This document shows, piece by piece, positions 58,641-64,000 of a DNA stretch of 64,000 nucleotides (its first letter is position 1; every line of letters begins with the position of its first letter). Origin of the DNA: Isoetes taiwanensis (taxonomy: Eukaryota; Streptophyta; Lycopodiopsida; Isoetales; Isoetaceae); the NCBI GenBank assembly GCA_021234155.1, contig JAJEKV010000003.1, forward strand, positions 27,077,166 to 27,141,165, given 5' to 3'. The notes beneath the pieces were generated by a model. It did no database searches and had not been told where the DNA came from. It saw nothing but the letters and a program-made list of their open reading frames with translations. The translations under genes were made by a program, and so were the position numbers.

Positions 58641-60055
58641 CCAACATTTAAATCAACAATGTAGCCTCATTTTCCAAGGGTCTTTCCCCCTTGCATATCA
58701 AGGTCTGGTTATCACTTACAGCTAGCCGTAAACTATGGATCGCGAGTGTGAGTCTGGAAACATTAAAGATGGTCAAAAGAAGAAAAGTATCTGAACACAT
58801 AATCAAATATAGTAGAATGAAATAAAATAGCAAGACTTACATAAAAATATCAGATACAGTACAATATATAATTGTATTAAAGGCTAAGTATAAATGTGAG
58901 GGGCATGTAGAACACTGAGGATAGGAACATACGAGTTCTTAAAACTGTATCAAAATAGGAAAACGAAATTTTGCTACAAAATTAAATTAGGGCTGGTTGT
59001 AATAAAATGAATTGCAAAGTGAAGGGGGAATATAATAGACATATACACAGAAGTTAATAGGATTAGAATGACTTTCTACTAAATAGTGCGAGATTAATAA
59101 CTCCGTATTATAATATAAGAACAAATAGAGCTTGCTTATATCTATACATGTCTATAATATATAATCAGTTACACGTATGTATAAAAAGAATGAAATCTAA
59201 ATTAGATAAACTCTGAACTCGTCACCACAAATGAAACAGTGAGACTTTCACAAATCTTGACTGTTCAATTTTGACAGTCCTAAAACGATGATCATGTCTG
59301 ACCTATACCTCTACCTTTTATATCCCAGAGTTATAAATTGCACATTACAAGTCATTTCACACTTAATCACTTTGAACATCACAAAGTCTGTATGACTTAT
59401 AATATCACGCTATCTTTTTAAGGAGGGGAGACTTCCTTCTAATGTACGATGTGTTGCCCTGCAACAAGAGTAGTCTTGATGCTGAGGACATCATCATTTT
59501 TAAGGTGGTGAGAATATGACGTTCCACATATTTATACGCCTTTTTAAGTATAAATATATGACACGTCACTATGAATAATTAATGGCACATTAATTAAGGT
59601 TAGCTATGTTAATAGGGTAGAAGCATGAAAGGGTGATTGAATTTTTTTGTATATTGATGTAAAAATTTGAACTGGGTTAAAGTGTTTGTAATGTACATTT
59701 TGAATTTTACATGGAGTTGCCTATCATTAATAAAGGCGGTTGACGTACAATATTCTCCATAATTATACCAAATCCTCCCGAAATCTTGTACTAGCTTCTC
59801 TATCAATAAAATCTAAATATCTTGCCTGCGAAAAAAAAAAAAACTTTGGCGCACATTTTGAACATTACTCAATCGATCAAACATGGCTCCGGATTCTACC
59901 TCAACGAAAACTTGGCCCGAATCGATTATAGCTGCTCTTAAATCGAATGCATTTCAAGAAACAAATGTATCTTGAACAAATTGAAATCCCTTTCCTTCAA
60001 GCAGTAATACAAATCCCTTCAAGCAGTAGTACAAATCTGGTTAATAATCTGATTT
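58641..60055. other. AT-rich intergenic, no gene recognised
   Basis: Contains the second copy of the short dispersed repeat (59547-59608). An A tract near 59830 follows GCCTGCG. The last ~60 bp carry a duplicated AAATCCCTTCAAGCAGTA phrase just before the next gene. Confidence 0.45.
59547..59608. repeat. short dispersed repeat, copy 2
   Basis: Matches 40027-40099 except for one substitution and an 11-nt deletion; same orientation, 19.5 kb away. Confidence 0.85.
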
Positions 60056-60088
60056 CTTGTGCAGGATGTTGTATCCCCTTTCTGCAGA

Positions 60089-63000
60089 ATGGATCGATGT
60101 CTTAAAGCACCAGTTGAAGAAGAAACTATGGAAGAAGGATTGGACTCTCATGCAAGCACTTCGAGGTCAGCATCGGGTTCAGATTTCAATCCTCCTGTTG
60201 ATGAAGTTTCGGAAAGCACTGTTACAAGCAGGCAAAGAAAATCGAAACAGAGGGTTTGTAGGGGTGGATACGTGACAAAGCCAATTAGAAGAAAGGTGAA
60301 TGCTTCTGTAAATCTCATAATGAATGAGGTATCTAATTTGACTCCAAAACAGCAAAGTATATTTGCAAGAAGATTATTGCAGGACAAAAGATTGCAATTC
60401 CTATTTGAGCCAGTCATTGGAAGGCCTCAAGAGGCTATCGTGAAAACAGATCTGGTAAAGAATTTAAAGGATGGCCTCCAAGACGTCAAAAATGTAAATA
60501 GCAATGACAGACTTGCTGCAAAGCATTCTGTACTATCTATGGTGGTTGGAGAGGAAGGAGAATTACAGAAGACTTCACTAGCAGCTAAGTTGCTAAAAAT
60601 ACATCCTAGAAATATGAAACTAGCAGTCGAGAGAAGGAAAAGAATGTCACTAGGTGGAACAAATCTGTGGGCATTAGCAGGTCGAAATCCAAGAACAAAT
60701 ACGATAGATCAGGCTATGAAGGATATGGTTGCTCAGTTTTGGTTAGATAACTCAAAGGTTTCACCAAAAATTAGAGATGTCATGAAGAAGAGGACACAAC
60801 CAATTTAATATATTGACATTACACAGGTACGTCTGTAATTTAGCTGTAATTGCATCTTGTTTTTCAGAATAAAAAATGTAAAGTTTGTAGATTTCTTTAC
60901 TTTTTGGCAGAATAAAGATGTCTTTTATTTTGTAACACTGATGTAAATTTTGTAACAGATTTCTTTACTTTTTGAATGTAATGTAGATGCAGTCTGCCCT
61001 AGTTGTTCTACATGGAAATGTCAAATTATTTCATGGCAACACGTACATGTATATTTGTTTACATGTATGTTCTGGATGTATATTTGTTTACATGTATATT
61101 CTAGATGTATATTTGTTTACATGTATATTCTGGATGTATTGTAGATGTAGGCAGTAACTAAGAAGAAATTAGTGTGGAGATGTATTGTTTGTCAAAAAAT
61201 TATGTGACTTCATAGTAAATGAAATAAAATTCATGTCAGAATGTACATGTATGTGTGGGAGTTTAGGGTCTTGAATATGTAAAAGATTTGTATGTAATGT
61301 AATGTAATGTAATGAGGTGACTAATTTTATTTCACTGTAATTTTACAGGCTGAATTATTCCAGAATTTTGTGGATCAGTATCCAGAGGTTCGGATTGGGC
61401 TTAGGCAATTTGAATACTTAAAACCTTCTTGCATTAGAAAGCTAAAGGAAAAAAACACATGTTGTTGCGTGAAACATGAGCAATCAGATATGTACAAGCA
61501 GGCATTTAATTTGATGAGGTCAAGACTCCATGAAAATTGTTCGTGCAATTGTGGTGTGTGCGATCCAAGCTCATGCTTGGAATATGTCAAGTTTAAGGAC
61601 AAGACATTTGATAATGTTAGCACATTTTGGAGGGCTATGGTATGTAGAGCAAAGCAGCAACGAAAGTGGCATAAGCTAAAATGTATCAAATCAGATTGTG
61701 GAAATTGTGGGAAACAATTAATTGAGTTGTGTCCAAGAGAATACAAGGAGCAGATTGATCAAACGCTTGATTGGCAAGTCTATGGTTACGTTAATGAGCC
61801 CTCAAGAAAGGAACTTCAATAAGACTAAAGCTAATTGACAAGAAAGGCAGCTCCAAGAATATGTTGGATAACATGTTTGATCATATGTCAAGTTTGTATA
61901 TCATAACTTTGTGGCACATTGGCGAGCAAACAATTCAAGGAATCCATGAAGAGTCTTCGTGATGATACCGTATTATCGGGTTGTTGATTTCTGAGAATTA
62001 TACTTTGAAGCCATTCAACGAGATTCAAGCACAACATTGGTACAATGAACAAATCAGCATATTGGTCCACATCACGATGTTCAAGGTGTGAGGGTAAAAT
62101 GAGGAAATGTGTGCACTTCTTTATTTCAGATGACAAAACACATGATACTCACTTTGTACAAAAAGCATTCAAGATGCACCTCAATTGGCTGAAAGAAAAT
62201 GGTGCTGGTCATATGAAATACCACTTAGTTTGGTCCGACGGGTGCAGCCCAATTCAAGTCGAAGAGCTTTCTATCATGTAACTAGGTATCATCAAGAGCA
62301 TAAGATCAGAATGCACCGGAATTTCTTTGGCTCGGGACATGGGAAGGGCACACATGACGGAGAAGGAGCCATAGCCAAACTATGGCTCGAGGCGTAACAA
62401 AGAAAAAAGGATGGGAAAGTGATAAAAATGCAGTAAACGCATGTGAGGTTCTTGAAGAGAAAGTTTCGATGTGGAAAGGGTATTTTGAAGGTGTCCGACA
62501 TTGACCGTTCCCAAAGATTTGATGTGCTCCTGAAAGTGAAAGGGGTGCAATCTCTTCATTGCGTATCATCCATAGATCCAAATGATCCAACAAAGTTAAT
62601 GTGTAGATCTCTTTCATGTTTTTGTAAGGCATGCATCAATTTTGATTGGCCTCGCTTGTGAGAATGCTGATCATTGTGGCGGTGGGAGTTGAGAAAACTA
62701 GAGCCTACAAACGGGGACAATGTTGAAGAAGATGGGTACGAGGCAGAGGACTTGTGGGCAAATGACGTGGACAATGTGGATGAGACAGTGCAGGTTGGAG
62801 ATTATTTTGCATCATTCACATCCCCAGACAATTATGAAAGGGTCCCTTATTATCTCATCCAAAGGTAATGAAGTGAAACATGCCCTCGAAGAAGACACCA
62901 AGGATGACTATGGAAATGAATTTTATTGTGGTAATGAAGTTATAGCTGGTAACTACTTTGAATTGATTTCTGGTTGCCATCAAAAAAGTCTGGGTGCTTA

Positions 63001-63176
63001 TTCAAGGAAAGAAAGTTCTTGTCCATCCCGAGTCAGTAATTGGGGTGAGATTTCCATTGGAGCCAGTCAAACATAAGATTAAAGGTACATCTTATGCATA
63101 TGAACTGACTAACTATTGGCATAAAATGTTGCTGGGAAATTTGCCAGAGATTGTAGAATCTCTCAGAATACGCTAA
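60089..63176 (+). pseudogene. transposase-like gene of unnamed family, decayed, with one clear intron
   Basis: A 5' splice acceptor (TTCTTGTGCAG, ending 60063) precedes the ATG at 60089 (MDRCLKAPVEEE). Exon 1 is open to a TAA at 60806. In the same frame it would otherwise reach the donor CAG/GTACGT at 60826/60827. Intron 60827-61348 ends TTTTACAG, and exon 2 resumes in phase with AELFQNFVDQYPEVRIGL. Conserved-looking features: FWLDNSKVSPKIRDV, a cysteine-rich stretch (NTCCCVKHEQ, CSCNCGVCDPSSC, 61455-61580), ENYTLKPFNEIQAQHWYNEQ (~61993-62055), SDGCSPIQ (~62233) and RNFFGSGHGKGTHDGEGA (~62319-62372). The layout resembles cut-and-paste transposases with D...SDG...HGKG motifs, but I cannot name the family. 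After 61822 at least four frame changes or stops are present. Confidence 0.65.
61044..61150. repeat. 32-bp tandem repeat inside the intron
   Basis: TTTACATGTAT(A/G)TTCT(G/A)GATGTA followed by TATTTG recurs three times. A (TAATG)n run lies at 61291-61313 in the same intron. Confidence 0.8.
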
Positions 63177-63675
63177 CCCGTTGTTGAAGTAACTTTTCTA
63201 TGCACTAAGGCATGGACTTGCAAACTGAATGTAATCTTAATGTGAACCAGATTAAAACACAAACATTAATATAATGTTTATATACTTCCAAGACAATTAT
63301 ACTTAGTGTAAGTTCAATTGGTTTCCCTGTTTCGGCATTGATCTCCTCAAGAATCTAAAAGCGGGTGAGTTTGCATTTGAATTGGGGATATGGATTGTGA
63401 TCTAGTCGCTCGATCTCCTCCCGCCATCTAATCAACCACCAAACACAGTAAAAAGGAATTTTTATCCCTGTCTATTCCCTTCTCCCCTGCTTTTCGATAT
63501 GGCTCGCACCATGCCAATGATTTGTTCCTTAACCAATGATTTGTGCCAATGATTTGTTCAACATCCTTTTCTCAAAAATCTATCCCATCGTCCTCTTTTT
63601 TCTCTAACCCAATTGGCCAATGGTTGATGCCGCATATATCCCACAAGCCTAGCTCAAAGGAAAGGGCTATATTTC
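63177..63675. other. intergenic, no gene recognised
   Basis: AT-rich. CCAATGATTTG is repeated three times between 63512 and 63560. No coding region. Confidence 0.4.
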
Positions 63676-63679
63676 AATG

Positions 63680-63945
63680 TGGAATATTCCTTTCAATGTA
63701 ATAAGGAATATTCTTGATAACTAGGCACTAAGGAATATTCCTTTCAATGCAAAAAGGAATATTCCTTTCAAGGTAATAGGAATATTCCTTGTAACTATGG
63801 GTGCACTTAAACAAACTAAAGAATATTCCTTTGAAGGTAATAAGGAATATTCCTGATAACTAGGCGCTAAGGAATATTCCTTTCAATGCAATAAGGAATA
63901 TTCCTTTCAAGGTAATAAGGAATATTCCTTGTTATCTCTATATTG
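63680..63945. repeat. tandem repeat with AAGGAATATTCCTT palindrome, ~10 copies
   Basis: The palindrome recurs about every 20-35 bp, alternating with CTTTCAATGCAAT, CTTTCAAGGTAAT and TGATAACTAGGC(A/G)CT linkers. These form two higher-order units of ~125 bp. Each palindrome contains GAATATTC, i.e. GAAnnTTC, the core of a heat-shock element. Confidence 0.88.
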
Positions 63946-64000
63946 TTGACTCACGCTTTACCAAACACAATATGCATAGGCACACAATATGCCTTAACAT

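Overview
The window looks like a piece of a large, repeat-rich land-plant nuclear genome. Three things support this: a spliced gene for a plant-type WW-domain protein with canonical GT-AG introns, pentatricopeptide-repeat (PPR) remnants, and a fragment of plant-like exportin-2/CAS. No bacterial operons, ribosome binding sites or CRISPR arrays are seen. A fern or other seed-free plant is possible from the mix of LINE, tyrosine-recombinase and foldback-like elements, but the sequence does not settle the species.

Layout. 0.86-1.43 kb (minus): fragment of an exportin-2 pseudogene. 1.57-4.46 kb (plus): a hAT-superfamily transposase-like gene whose four exons join into one open frame of about 822 residues. 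5.5-6.5 kb: dead PIF/Harbinger transposase. 8.2-14.8 kb: a large satellite-like block: 120-bp repeats, then 18-19-bp minisatellites in opposite orientations around a 3-kb core made of ~825-bp tandem units and telobox palindromes. 14.8-21.1 kb: no recognisable gene. 21.1-24.9 kb (minus): the one clear host gene, a ten-exon two-WW-domain protein (FNBP4-like, 841 residues) with a TATA box. 25.2 kb: tRNA-derived SINE. 26.3-41.5 kb: at least six LINE pieces of one or a few related families in both orientations, a duplicated T-rich unit, two long (CT)n tracts bracketing the longest LINE, and a PPR pseudogene.

44.47-52.81 kb: an almost full-length DIRS-order (tyrosine-recombinase) retrotransposon. 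It has gag with a CCHC knuckle, RT-RNase H with a DIRS-type tail, a frameshifted tyrosine recombinase, and split direct repeats in the order A1-ORFs-B1-A2-B2. Both outer ends abut the same pentamer (ATAAG), and a different pentamer (CGAGA) separates B1 from A2 inside. This is the most informative structure in the window.

52.8-60 kb: gene-poor, one possible SINE. 60.1-63.2 kb (plus): a decayed multi-exon transposase-like gene of a family I cannot name with confidence. The window ends in a tandem repeat built on a GGAATATTCC palindrome. Apart from the WW gene, almost everything is mobile-element or repeat derived; the hAT-like gene is the only other apparently intact coding unit.
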